64,000 nucleotides of DNA from Portulaca oleracea (GCA_029582165.1 CM055880.1:8392721-8456720); one strand, 5' to 3'. Shown: positions 33,872 to 45,709, counted from the stretch's first letter. The notes: generated from the sequence alone by a model not told the origin. Numbers and translations: made by a program.

Positions 33872-34589
33872 CATCATCATCATCATTATTATGACAATAA
33901 TAAAATTTTAATAATTAATAATTAATAATTATCAATTATTAATTAGTTATTATTACATATTAATTAATAATATTATTACTATAAATTATAAATTAATATT
34001 TTTATTAATTAATAATTATTATCAATGGCTAATAATTAACAATAATAATTATTAATTAATTTTTAATTGTTGACTTTTTTATCAATCATAATTTTATTAT
34101 ATTAACTATTAATAATTATCATTTATCATTAACTAATTATAATAATTACTTATTAATTATTAATATATATTTTTATTATTAATTATTAACTATTAATTAC
34201 TAATTTTCATATTACTTAATTATTAATTATTATAAATTATTATTAATCAATAACATTTAATAATTATCATTATTAGTAATAATTATTTATAATTATTATT
34301 AATATTTATAATTATTATAATTATTGTAATTATAATTAATATTATTAATTATTAATAATTATTTTTATTATAATAATTATTATTATTATCAATTACTAAT
34401 TATATTAATTATTATAATTATTAATTATTATTAATTATTAATTATTAATTATTATAATTATTAATTATTATTAATAATTATAATTATAATTATTATTATT
34501 ATTATCATTATAATTATAATTATTATTATTATTATTAATTATTAATAATTATAATTATAATTATTAATAATAAAAAAATAATAATAACA

Positions 34590-34627
<38 letters not shown>

Positions 34628-34833
34628 TATTAGTTTTGTTGTTGTTGTGAAAGAAAAGGGATAGCTTATTCCCCCCACATTTGGGAGGTTTCTAATTCCC
34701 CTATTTGGGAGGGATAGCAAAACCCTTGGGATTGCAATTCCATTCCATAAACTGCTCTTCAAACAGGAAAAACAGGAACTAGAACCCATTCCCAGTCAAT
34801 TCCATTCCTGTTTTGTTCACTAAACAGGCCCTA
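33692..34833. mobile_element. Possible hAT-like MITE filled by a TTA/TAA-rich expansion
   Basis: The left edge reads GAGCTTATTTGGAGAG followed by GGAATGGGTTGGGTATGGAA. The right edge, reverse complemented, reads GGGCCTGTTTAGTGAAC followed by GGAATGG- and CCAAAT-type words. This is loosely inverted, like hAT MITE termini. Between them, about 33826-34640 is almost entirely ATT/TAA/TAAT words. No 8-bp duplication was seen, so the transposon reading is tentative; the low-complexity block is certain. Confidence 0.4.
33826..34640. repeat. TTA/TAA-rich low-complexity block, ~0.8 kb
   Basis: A (TTA)n run opens the block (about 33830-33870), a (TTA)n run closes it (about 34588-34628), and degenerate AATTATTAATAATTA words fill the space between. 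It contains many self-complementary AT words and has essentially no G or C. Confidence 0.95.
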
Positions 34834-34953
34834 AAGTAGCTTCTGTTATGATCTTAACGAATACAGTTTTAAAAATATGTTATTTTTGTAAACTAATTTT
34901 TGTTATAAATTTAATAATAATAGTAGTACTTTTTGGTGAAATATCATTATTGT

Positions 34954-35038
34954 GTGTTAGCTTTATTACACTTTTACGGTGGGACCCTTTCTCGGACCCC
35001 CGTTTGCGGGAACGGTTTGTGCATCGGGCTGCCCCTTT
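34954..35038 (+). mobile_element. Au SINE, 5'-truncated
   Basis: It shows only the 3' part of an Au element: TACACTTTTACGGTGGGACCC, CTCGGACCCCCG and GTGCATCGGGCTGCCCCTTTT. The 12-bp duplication TATCATTATTGT flanks it (34942-34953, 35039-35050). Its 3' half resembles that of the copy at 26608-26760. Confidence 0.8.
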
Positions 35039-35056
35039 TATCATTATTGTATTTTG

Positions 35057-35510
35057 TGTTGGGAGTAATGCCATAATGGTTATTGATCTCCTTCTATTTC
35101 ATCCTTGTCCCATATAGGAGGATTTATACTTTTGAGATGAGTTTATAAGCTTTCCCTTGATTGGGGTTTGTGTATTAGCTTTATCTTTGGTTTTGTGAGG
35201 AGAGTTTGGACTTGGACCACCACATGTGCGCGTGCCACCGCCCGTCCGGATCGGTCTGGGCGCGGCGCGTGCCACAGGTTGTGAGTCCCTTCTATATTCT
35301 TTTTATTTATTCTCCATGTTATTTTTCCCATGTTGTCAACGCTTGTTATTGTTGTTCAGTCATTGAACGTTGCTGGATTCTCTCCCCCACTTCCCCGTTT
35401 TTCTCCTCTTCTTCAACTGCGGTTATTCCTCAAAACGGCTACTTTTTTCATTATAAAAGGGTTGTCTTGCAACCTTTGAGAAACACACTTCTATCTTCTA
35501 TCTTCTAGCT
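35057..35510 (+). repeat. Copia-type LTR fragment or solo LTR
   Basis: It starts TGTTGGGAGTAATGCC and contains CATATAGGAGGATTTATAC, GAGTTTATAAGCTTTCCCTTGAT and a TATA box (CATTATAAAAGGG, about 35449-35461) followed by CTTGCAACCTTTGAG. This order resembles Ty1/copia LTRs of plants. No primer site, partner LTR or target duplication was found, so its right limit is approximate. Confidence 0.45.
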
Positions 35511-36980
35511 AGGAAAGTCAATGTATGGTGTAGACAAATCCCTATACTTTAAAGGTTATGTCGACATCACATAGGTTTTATGTTGTCGTACTTTTGGAAA
35601 TACGGTTATAGTATCCACAAGGAGTTGTGTTTCAGGCAGTCAAAACTAACTCAAATGCCTCGAGCTAGGTAAAGCAACAGGTAGATGTGGTGATGAAGGA
35701 AAACTAATGAATTACGAAAACAATAAAAAATGTACAAGCAACAAAATCAATATTAACCAACTAATCAATCTGGATATCGTAATCTATCAATTCTAAACAA
35801 GTAATCAAGAGGGGTCAATTGCACCATTAAAGAACGTCAAAGCCCTCTCTCGAGGGTTAGAGACTCGCCAAAGCTCTCTCTCGAGGGTCAGAGATTAGCT
35901 TAACTATTCTAACTGTCTATCTCACCGAGTTAGTCTAATTAAACTGCATGAATAGAAACCTTGACCTGGTTAGAATTCAACATTCTCATGCCAAAACCCT
36001 AACCATTTCCTCTACCTACACTAGCGAATTGATATCACCTCTCAGCATAAATCAATTACCTAAGAAATACATATGAACACTCTCTCGAGCATTTCGTCGA
36101 ACATATGGTGGGAAAAGAGAAAACTTCACATTATACGCATAAATTTGGTAGATTAAGCCTAAACAAAATTAATTCATCATCAAGTACATCAATCACAACC
36201 CAAACAACACAAAGCTAACAACTAATTAACATATTGAAGTAATTAGAGAGAAAGGAAACGAATCTAACAAGGAAATAAATAAACATAAAAATATAAAGAG
36301 AAGAGAAAACAAACTTGGTCTTGAATTAGATGCAAAATCCGAAAACGATGTTGATAAATCATAGCAAAGCACAATTTAGAACCTAGAAACTACCCTAAAG
36401 TCTCTAGAGAGGCTAGAGAGAAAACTCTTAAACCTAGAATGAAAAAACTCAGAAACTAACGTAACCATGAAAATTGTCATTTATTTCTAATTAAAAGACT
36501 AAAAAGTTGTAAACTGTTGTTTGGCCGTCTTGACCTTACGGATTTTGGGCTTTAGCATAGCTGATCTTTGGCCAGCACGATCATGCTTACTTAGATTAAC
36601 TTTCTTTCTTCAATCTCCAACCTTCTATTGTTTCTCGCACTCTTTCATAACATTTCAAAAGTACATAGTCTTCATCATAAAGGGCGATATTACCTAAAAA
36701 GATAGAAGTTCACACACTTTATTCAATAATGAAGAAAGTAAGCAAAGTTATATTAAGAATTAGGTGAGAAAGCCTTTGAAAGGTCAAAATTAGCTAAAAA
36801 AAAAGAAAGCAAAAGCCCGTAAAATTATGGTTTATCATTTACGTAAGGGGTTGATGGTAAAGGTGAATCGGAAATCAATCTTGATCGCGTTCAAATACCT
36901 ACGGCTACTAGAATTTTGCTATGGTTACAGAAAACTAGGACACACATACTAAAGGACTACGAGACTGCCAATCTAGAAAC
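35511..36980. other. AT-rich dispersed-repeat-like DNA
   Basis: No gene is seen. The segment has two copies of AAAGCYCTCTCTCGAGGGT(C/T)AGAG (about 35838-35893) and resembles non-coding parts of LTR elements (GGTTATAGTATCCACAAGGAG). I could not define boundaries or family. Confidence 0.35.
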
Positions 36981-37273
36981 TGTAACACCCCAGCCCCTCA
37001 TGGGCCGTGAATATTACAGATAACTGCTTCAAGGATCGCTACTGACCCCAAAAATCACCACGAGTCTTTCCAACGTGCTTCGTCCTCCCTCACATGCTGC
37101 TTGGGAAAACTTCCCAGGAGGTCACTCATCCTGAGATTACTCCCAACCAAGCATGCTTAACTTAGGAGTTCCCAACAGATGAGCTACCATAAAAAAAAGG
37201 TGTACCTTGGTGATATGAGTAGTCATTTCAATCCTTTTAAGCCACACTTTTACCACATACCCAGGGTATTGCA
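36981..37273 (-). mobile_element. Cassandra-like solo LTR with 5S rRNA-like domain
   Basis: The 293-bp LTR (TGCAATACCC...GGGGTGTTACA on the minus strand) is flanked by the 5-bp TSD GAAAC (36976-36980, 37274-37278). Its centre (about 37099-37190) reads AACTCCTAAGTTAAGCATGCTTGG...GATGAGTGACCTCCTGGGAAG. This corresponds to the A-box and C-box of the 5S rRNA gene, as in Cassandra TRIM elements. Transcription would be by RNA polymerase III. It is not a 5S gene: the flanking LTR sequence is retroelement. Confidence 0.92.
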
Positions 37274-37699
37274 GAAACACCACGAAATGAGTTGCAGTAT
37301 GGAAGTTGGTTGAAGGCATCTCCCTTGAAATCACGTAAGAGGAATGCAGAACCCAGGATCTTGGTGGAAAAAGGTTTATTCATGCTGTTGAAAGGGAGCA
37401 CTATCCAACCAAAAGCTAGAATGTGATTGGCTTTCACAGAACCTACAAGGAGCTCAAACGCTGATAAGGGGAAGAATGTAGCTGGGATCGGAGATGGTAA
37501 CCGATGGAGTGGAGTTAACTGTTGGTAATGACATGTTTAAGCGTAATTTGTCCTTTGATTCTCAGCGTGGCTAAGGGAAGAAATTACGAGCTCTTGAAAT
37601 ACCAATGTCCTCTTCAATGCAAACTGATGAAAAGGTGGAGGCTGCTAGGCAGCCGCATGTAGAACAATGAGTCTCTTATGTTTAAACTATCAAAGACTT

Positions 37700-40130
37700 G
37701 ACAACCTTCAAGCAGTTAAAGACCTTTGTGGCATTGTGAGGTCTACAAGCCAAGTGTGGTCTTCTTATCAGTTTCAACTTCAGAGTTTAGAAGTATTATG
37801 AAGAATATGGGTGACTATTATTTCTTTTTTGTTGATTGTGTGGGGTAGATCAGGTGGTGTAGGACTATTCATGCACCATGGGCTCGATTTGTAGATTCTT
37901 GGTCGTTCAATGCTTCATTTGGACTCTATCATTCGTTGGAAGGACATGGATGATCTATGGAGGTTTATAGGCATTTACGGGCACTCTAAGACCAGGGAAA
38001 ATAAGAAAACTCGTGACTTGATTTCCGAGTTTAAAACTCATATTGACCTCTCATAGGTAGGAAGAGGAGATCTCAATGAAATATTTTATAATTTTGAGAA
38101 GATAGGTGGTATGCTAAAACCTCAAGGAGTCTTCGAAGCATTCCAGGACATGTTGGACGAATATGGGTTGTCTAATCTTGGGTTTGAGGGTAGTGAATTT
38201 ACTTGGTAGAATAAAAGGGATGGTGATGATTCAGTGGAGGAACCGACTGGACATATTCATAGTTTCTCTCGAATGGATATTGTTATTTCCTAATGCAAAG
38301 GTGTGACACCCAAATGAGAATGTAAGCGACCATTTGCCTATCCTTCTACACTACTTTGAGAAGCATACAACTAGAAAGAGGAATATAAGAAAAAGGTTTG
38401 AAATGATGTGGTCCCTAGATGATGGGTTTATAAAGGTCATTGTGGGGGCTTGGTCTAGTGTGTGCGACACAAACTCAACTGCAAACTGCTTAAGGAAATT
38501 AGATTAGTGTATGTCACACTTAGAAAGCTAGAAGAAATCCATATTTGGTCATATACAACAGAAAATCTTAGTTTTGCAAAATGAGCTAAAGCATGTTTTT
38601 TAGGCAAGAAGGCGACATGAGGTTTTTAACGAAATTCGTGGGCTTTGAAAGAAAGGAGAGATTTTATGGTTACAAATTTCGCGTATAGAATTTCTGAAGT
38701 ATGACCACTCAAACTCGTTAGGGTTTCATGTTAGAGCAACAATAATAGGAAGAATAACACAATTAATGCCTCGAAGAACTCGACAAGAGACATGGTGGAA
38801 GACATTGAAGGTAGCGAGCATGTTATCACAAATTATTTTTAACATTTTCAAGGTATCTTATGATTCTTGGGACCAGGTCCTAAATTGTTTTCCAACCAGA
38901 GTTGATCAAAGAATGAACACGGAGCTAAATATGTCGTACATAGAGCGAAAATTATTGAGGTGCTGAAATGCAGGAAGCCCAATAAGGTTATGGGGTCGGA
39001 TGGCCTAAACCCTTTTGTCTTCCAAAAATATTGGGATACATTTGGAAGGTGATGTCTCAAAAGTTGTGCTTAGTATCTTGAATGACGGAAGTTTTCCGGA
39101 GGAATTGAACCATATCCACGTGGTCTTAATCCCCAAAACACACATTCCTATGGAGATGAGCGGCTTTCGCCCGATCGGACTTTGCAACGTGTTATATAAA
39201 CTCGCTACGAAGGATATCACTCGTAAGCTAAAGAAAATCTTGTCGAATATTATTACGGAGAACCATAATGCTTTTACTCCAGGCCATCATATTACCGACA
39301 ATATCTTTGTCACTTTTAAAGTTTTCCATTCCATGAGTTCTACCAATAGGAGTAAGAAGTAGGAGTGTTCACGTTTAGTGCAGTTTCGATTTTTCAAAGT
39401 GATGCACCGGATAAACAGTTTACCAAAAAACGAGTGTCAGGGATTAGATGATAATAAGAAGTATTAATCAATGTTCGATCTACTCCTAAAAAAGCTAGAA
39501 GAGGATGATGGGGAATAATTTTGATGAGGTGGCTATAATATGTTGAGCGTGTTGGTCTTCTAGGAACAATTTAGTACATGGTAAAGAAGGGGAAAGTGAG
39601 AGTTATAAAGTTAAAAGAGCTCTGGACAATCTGAAGGAATTCAAGCATACCCTCACGACACTGGATGGTCAGCCTCAGTATTTTCAAGCTGAATAGAGGG
39701 CTCCGAGCAATGGTTATATAAATATAACTTTGATGGAGCTAAACTACGGGGAGAGAAACATGGCTAGGGGGCAGTTTGTAGGGATGAACAAGGTAACTTA
39801 TTAGCAGTTGTATCACACCAAGGAGCACATTGTGGAGGGTCGGAGCTTGAGGAAGCTAGAGTTGCCTTCTTTGTACTCACACGAGCATTACTGATCATCA
39901 ATTACTAATATTGATCTTTGCAGAAGGGTGCGAATTCGGGTGGTATGGGACCCAAGATCTAATGAGGTGCCAGGTGAGGTCATGGATGCATCATCTCAAC
40001 ATATTCACGCAAAAATTACTCAAACTCATACAATTTTGGTTTTCTATGCCACTTAGGTCTATGGTAGCAACAATATGCATCGGAGAAATGGCTTGTGGAA
40101 CAAACTCTGGAGTATTGTTGTAGTCATGGA
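37700..40130 (+). pseudogene. Decayed L1-type LINE (endonuclease, RT, RNase H)
   Basis: Relic pieces in order on the plus strand, with many stops and frameshifts. The endonuclease-like region at about 37850-38320 has MDDLWRFIGIYG, GRGDLNEI, EKIGGMLKP and SDHLPILLHYF. The RT start at about 38990-39362 has ELNHIHVVLIPKTHIPMEMSGFRPIGLCNVLYKLATK and ENHNAFTPGHHITDNI. The RNase H-like piece at about 39713-39900 has NFDGAKL, CRDEQGNLLAVVSHQGAHC and LEEARVAFF. The RT palm with the catalytic ADD box is missing, so a deletion lies near 39360-39700. No intact protein remains. Confidence 0.75.
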
Positions 40131-40159
40131 TGAACATTAGGGAGTTATGGGGTCTTAAA

Positions 40160-41913
40160 TGCAATCACTTGCTTGTTGGCTCATGAAGGTGGAGAAATAG
40201 TGGAGGCATTCATGACCGAGGATTTTTGCTTCTTAGATTATCATCTTCATGATCCCCTTTATAGTGGAGCCTAGATATCATACGTAGACTAAATCCTATG
40301 GACGTTCCAATTAGATAAACTCCTCGTGAATATGAATTGGCATATGATACCAAATTGTGTGCATGTTCTTTATAAAAATGCAGGCCTTTCATATTACTAA
40401 GCTATCTCGATGACTTTCCCTTATGTCCCATATCCCATAAGCCCTTTCCTATATTGTGACATGTCGAGTGAGCACAAAAAATTTCATGATATTATCCAGT
40501 AGGCCCTTCACAATGTTCCTGATGGATATAACATGTTTCAATTGGCCAAGATCCTCTTTGTAATGCAATATGACTTTTGCATGCATCATGGAGACAAGAA
40601 CCATGATATGCATATGAAAGAAATCTGGGAAAGAGACAATTTAACGCATCTGCAATCCACATTGCATGCCTGCCAGATGTTGATGCCCTTATTCATGAGG
40701 AAATGGTTGCTATATAAAGGTATTAAGATATTCTACATTCTACTTTACCTCTCAAACACCAACAAAGCAAGCTTGATTGGAGCTACATGGGAGACAACTA
40801 CAACAAATTATTCTTTGTTCGAATGACATAAAAAGAGCCCTTCACATATGTTCACTCCCTCGAGGGGGAGAACTTGGTTGAAATTAATGGTGTCCAGGAG
40901 ATAAACCAAGCCCTTGGGGACTTCTACATGCGCCTTTTGGGACCACAACAAGGGACAAGGGTGCATAGTTGTACTGAGATATTTGAATGGGCATAGACTC
41001 ACGGTGGAGCAATAGATGAAACTTAGTAAACCGATTACGAACAAGGACATAAAAGAGGCATTGTTCTCTATTCCAAATGACAAAACATCACGACCCAATA
41101 GATATATACAAGTGGGTTCTATAAAGTTGTTTGGCACCAAATTTGAGGACTAGTTTGTGAAGTGGCTCATGAATTCTTCTCCAGTGGGACTATTCATAAG
41201 AGCTTCAATGCCTATAATCTTGCCCTTCTTCCCAAAGTTCCAGATTCTCAAAAGGCTTCTGAATTTAGGCATCTATCTTTCTGCAACACCTTCTACAAGG
41301 GTCTCACTAAAATCACAACCTCGAGACTAGTAGTCCTCCCCTCACCTGGTCGATCTTATCTAGGGGGATTTCGTCTCGATAACAGAACTTTTACATAATG
41401 TCCTCCTTTAAGGGTTACAACCGCACAACAATTTCTCCTTGACGTATGATGAAGATTGATCTAAAGAAAACCTTTTACTCAGTCCACTACTGCTATATCG
41501 AGGAGGCTTTGACAACCTTCCGGTTCTCTAGTTGGCTAATAAAATGAATCATGTCCTGGATCTCTTCACCCACCTATGCAGACAATGTGAATGGATCTAT
41601 ATCTGATCACTTTCTTGGAGGGCGGGGGATTCAACAAGGGGATCCTATGTCTCCTCTCCTCTTAGCTCAAACGATGGAGTACCTTCCTAGATCCATTAAA
41701 TATCATATTAACCTGAATTCCGACTACAAATGTCACAGTAATTATGCAAGATTAACACTCATACATTTAATGTTTGTAGATGAGCTCATCATCTTCACTT
41801 CAACAAATAAAGGCTCTATCAAGACTCTGATAGCTTCCTTCCATCATTTTTCGACTATCACAGGGTTAGAAGCTAACCTAGCCAAATTTGAGGTGGTTAT
41901 TTTTTTTTGGGGG
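40160..41913 (+). pseudogene. Second LINE ORF2, part 1 (RT)
   Basis: A different L1-type LINE in broken plus-strand frames. SKLDWSYMGDNYNKLFF and GENLVEINGVQEINQALGDFYMRLLG lie near 40760-40950. RT follows with LALLPKVPDSQKASEFRHLSFCNTFYKGLTKI (about 41210-41310) and GRGIQQGDPMSPLLLAQTMEYLPRSIK. The catalytic box reads FVDEL instead of FADDL. GLEANLAKFEVVIFF leads up to 41908. The Tat-lineage element cuts it at 41913 and the frame resumes at 52422. Confidence 0.8.
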
Positions 41914-43023
41914 TGTAGACACCGGATTTTGTACCGGTATTAATTTTAGTTATCTGTAAAAATAAGCTAGCCGAGTAATCTAGTAGCATGCAGATCCATC
42001 ACTTTTCTAACCCGGAAGCGAGCAAAACGGCCCAACAGAAAACCAGCCCAAACCCGTCTGGGTTGGGCCAATGTTATTTCCTCCTCCAAGCAAACCCGCA
42101 GGTTTGTCAATTTAATTCCATCTTTCAGCCCAAACCCGGCTGGGTTTATGGATTCCGCGGCTATAAACTACAACCCTAAACGCACCCCTAATCTCCTCAT
42201 TCCACTATAAATTAAACCCTAACCCCTCTCATTTCAGACACGACATTATGCTGGAGTATTGACACTAGCATATTCTCTCTACCTCTTCTCTCCCTTTGCA
42301 TGCTACTTCACTAAAGGTTAGAATAATTATCATCGATGTAAACCATATAATGTAACCTATCGAATTCACGTATCATTTGTATTTTCAATTCAATATTTTG
42401 CATGACATTAATGTTAAACTTGTGAGATTCATACTTAATTCCTTCCTTTTAACTTTTTCTGCTTTGATTTAATTCTAGTAGAGTCTATTCGGTTGAATAG
42501 GCGGATTTGACAATTTTAATTGTCAAATTCGTAACCTTACCCCCGAACCTGTCTTTGGATTCGTAGACCGGAGTTCGTGTCAAAACGGTTTGTTGTTTTT
42601 TTTTCCTAAAAATTCAACTGGCGACTCTATATTCATACTTCGGTATGTTCTTTTTATGTCCGTGGTGCGCTCTTATCCTTTCGAGGAAAATGATAGAATA
42701 AAATGAGGATATGAAGGTGTGAACTCGGACGGGTTCTGAAACCCCTTCCTCATTCTTTTTTTTTACTGTTTCTTTGGTCTAATTTGTGGATAGCGCAAAA
42801 GACAACCCGGTTTGGTTCAATCCATGAACCCAGGCGGGTTTACTATATTCTTTTCACTTCTTTTTGCTTCGCTATTTCTTCGGTCCAATCTGCGGATAGC
42901 ACCAGAGATAACCCGGCTCGGTTCATTTCATGAACCCAGACAGGTTTATCACCTTCTGCTCAATCTTTCCTTTAGTGTATTTGTTTTTGGGTCTGACAGT
43001 AGCGAAACCCGGTTTGGTTCAAA
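41914..43023 (+). repeat. 5' LTR, 3'-truncated
   Basis: It matches 51076-52187 closely and has a TATA box (TATAAATTA, 42206-42214). The last ~230 bp present in the 3' LTR are missing. It ends at a TTCAAA shared with the other LTR, followed at once by integrase sequence. Confidence 0.95.
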
Positions 43024-43620
43024 CATCACAAGTCCTCGCCCTACAGGCCCCAAACTAATGGAGCGGTAGAGGCGACCAACAAAACCCTCGCAGGAATCAT
43101 TAAGAAAATGGCAGTAACATACAAGGATTGGCCTGATAAGCTTCCTTTCGCCTTATGGGGATATAGAACTTCAATTCGAACAGGAACAGGAGCAAGTCCT
43201 TTTGCCTTGGTCTACGGAATGGAAGCAGTACTTCCAGTCGAGCTCGCCATACCATCACTTCGCATACTTGCTGAAAGTCAACTACCAGAAGTTGAATGGG
43301 CTAGGGCCAGATATGAAGAGTTGACGCTTGTTGACGAGAGAAGGCTTAGAGCCTTACACAACGTGCACTTGTATCAGGCTCGCATAGCTAGGGATTTCAA
43401 CAGGAAGGTTAAGGATCGGGTTCTTCGAGAAGGAGATTTAGTGCTTAAGGAAATGAGGGCACCCATTCAGGATCCAAGGGGTAAATTTGCGCCAAATTGG
43501 AAAGGGCCTTATGTCATCAGACAAATACTGCCGGGAGGAGCAGCCCGTTTAGTCACTACAGAAGGAGAAGAATTAATACGGCCCACCAACCTGGATCAGT
43601 TGAAGAGGTTTTATGCATAA
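43024..43620 (+). pseudogene. Integrase C-terminal part, Tat lineage
   Basis: The 198-codon frame opens at HHKSSPYRPQTNGAVE, which carries the last catalytic Glu region. It continues through WGYRTSIRTGTGASPFALVYGMEAVLPVE, the YEEL...RARIARDFNRKV region, and the C-terminal GDLVLKEM...GKFAPNWKGPYVI and RPTNLDQLKRFYA. It is uninterrupted to TAA 43618-43620. The N-terminal zinc region and the first two catalytic Asp residues are deleted. There is no chromodomain, as expected for the Tat lineage. Its good preservation compared with the missing 5' half points to a single deletion event. Confidence 0.93.
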
Positions 43621-44011
43621 CAGGGTCGATCGAATCGGCCAAGCAACTAGAAGGTCAATTTCTAGACACTTGGCCGTACCCAGGCGGGTTTGGGGCCTCA
43701 CAATGGGCCGCATTCAGGATGAAACCCAGGCGAGTTTGGACCTCACCAGGGGCCGCATTCAGGCAGCAACCCAGACGGGTTTGGGCCTCAGATTGGAGAA
43801 AGCCGCAACTCAAACGGGTTTGGGCCGCGTACTGGGTTTCAGTTTCACAAAAGGAAGACTTCGTTGTAAATAGAAACGACTACTATTGTTATTCATAAAG
43901 GAGAAATTCATTACAATACTTGGTCTTTCGAATAAATAAGGCAATTACTCTAATTGTAACTAACAAAGGTTCAGCTAAAATATTATCAAAAAAATAAATC
44001 GGCACGCGGCT
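43621..44011. other. Spacer between integrase and antisense gene A
   Basis: There is no gene. Four AACCCAGRCGGGTT-type palindromes or halves occur in 190 bp (43678, 43722, 43768, 43811), in a repeated context of GGGCC(T/G)C and CCGCA. The plus-strand frames of 86 and 133 aa are by-products of these repeats. Confidence 0.7.
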
Positions 44012-45620
44012 TCAGGCCTGTTTCATTTTCTTCTCATCGGCAGACTTTGGTCCAACCCCGGTCTCTTTAGTGCCACTAGTCCCTCCCTTAGTGTTCTTAG
44101 GACGGTACCTCTTCTTCGCATTCTTCTGAGCAACCGCGGGGGCTTTTCCTTTTTCAACAGATGTATCAGTGCCTTTCGGTATAGGAGCCCGAGGCTCTCT
44201 CATCACAACCCCGGGAAGTGACGGGCCAAGCCTGTTTTTCACATCAGTTTTAGGGCCCAATCGATCTTTCACAGTGATTCTGGGACCCAAGCGCTGTAAC
44301 ACATCAGCCTTAGGGCCCAGCCTATCTTTTGCAGCAGCTTTCTTCCGTTTCGTTCCCCCGGCCCTCCTCGTTTCCACTACGGCCGTCAACCAGTCTTGAT
44401 AACCGAGAGCGACCATTTGGACACATACGCTTTCGAGGGAGCACGAATAGTGGGCCGTTTCTCCTAATATTTCAACCAAGATTCTACAACACTCTTCTTG
44501 AGATGAAGTAACTTCGGGGCATCATGAGTTTTGTCAGGAATACGTTGCCTCAACCCCATTTGTCTCATGCCCCGCTCTGGGAAGTAGAATGTCAAGTGTG
44601 TCAAGCTTGCGACGCATACATAAGGGGTTTCTTTGATCACAAGTGATGTACTCTGGAATGTGCTAATTTTCAATCCACCACTTTACCACGATCTCTTCAG
44701 GTTTCTTTAGCAGCTTGACCCATTCAGTTACTGATCGACGCCCGGGATACTTCCTCTTCCATTGTGAGAATTCGCGGTGTCATCGCAGATTCCGCCTTTT
44801 CGACCAGGCTGAGGTGCTCCATTAACCAAACCTGTGCCGCAAAGTAGATTAATCAGTTTGCAAACCTAGACGGGTTTGCTGTCCTGCAGTGCATAAAAAT
44901 AAAAAAAAATAAATAAAAAAAAAATAAAAAAAGCGGGTTTACCTGCAGAATCAAGGGGCTGCCTCGGTAATCGTGCTCCGGGTCCGAGTCATCTAGACAC
45001 ATCAACGTTTCTCCCAGAATCACCGGTACAGGATTGTAACCACGAGCCATATCCTCCACCACGTGGATCATATTCGCGGGACCCGTCCTTCTGCCGCCAT
45101 GGTAGAAGCAGAACTCTCCTAGCATGCATAGCACCAGGGCCCTCACACGCACCACTGGCCCGTACTCTAAGGTTTCAGGGGCTTGGAAGTATTCCACTAT
45201 GGTTTGGAAGTGCACCTTATCCCCTATTATCGCACTCCCAATTAGCCTAGAGGGAAGGCATAGCAGCTCTTTGTATTCCTTCCTCGCATCAGTAGCCAAT
45301 GGAGGCACTACTGACGGAGCATAATGATTGGTCCCAAGGATAGAAGACCATTCTTCAGGCAACGGAACCAATTCCCGCATGTTGAATCTAAACACGTGGA
45401 ATTCCTTATCCCAGAAGGTTTCAGCAGCACGCAGGAAATCCGAATCCATCTTCACTTGCCTCAAACTTAGCAGAGACGTTAGCTTATACCTCCCCAATTC
45501 TCTCTTTTCCTCTTTGGACAAGGTACTTATCCAAGTAGCTAACTTCTTTTCGAAAGCCATGAGGTCGAAAGGGCGGCTTTGATATGGGTTTAGGTAGCGA
45601 AACCCATACGGGTTTGACAC
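44012..45620 (-). pseudogene. Antisense gene A: plant mobile domain-like (DUF7745-type) protein
   Basis: The minus-strand ATG at 45620 starts exon 1 (45620-44943) ending LILQ|GTAAAC. A 111-bp intron ends CGGCACAG, and exon 2 resumes VWLMEHLSLVEKAES at 44831. Exon 1 has FWDKEFHVFRFNMRELVPLPEEWSSILG, the core helix-turn pattern of retroelement-linked plant mobile/DUF7745 domains, and LPSRLIGSAIIGD. Exon 2 has a frameshift after MTPRILTMEEE and a further break before 44479. Its C-terminus contains four spaced RLGP units (DRLGPK...QRLGPR...DRLGPK...NRLGPS) and a lysine-rich end. Function unknown; nucleic-acid association is only a guess. It has its own TATA box. Confidence 0.65.
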
Positions 45621-45698
45621 TGAGTTTATGGTGGGAAGAAAAGACAGCGGCGCCCAGATGGTTTGTGATGGTGTGTGTTGGAGACATTGGGGGACGTG

Positions 45699-45706
45699 TA
45701 TTTATA
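45699..45706 (-). promoter_or_regulatory. TATA box of antisense gene A
   Basis: TATAAATA on the minus strand lies 79 bp upstream of the ATG at 45620. The leader between them has no competing ATG until 45687, whose frame is short. Position and match fit a plant RNA polymerase II core promoter. Confidence 0.65.
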
Positions 45707-45709
45707 GGT

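Noticed and set aside
37096..37190. 5S rRNA gene
   Set aside because: The match covers only part of 5S and is embedded in an LTR with its own 5-bp target duplication, so it is a Cassandra element.
42812..43069. LTR-borne frames (85 aa; again at 51978-52265)
   Set aside because: Open frames within LTRs before and around the palindromes; not conserved in length between the two LTRs.
43497..43898. 133-aa and 86-aa plus-strand frames after integrase
   Set aside because: They overlap the integrase end in other frames and then read palindrome repeats.
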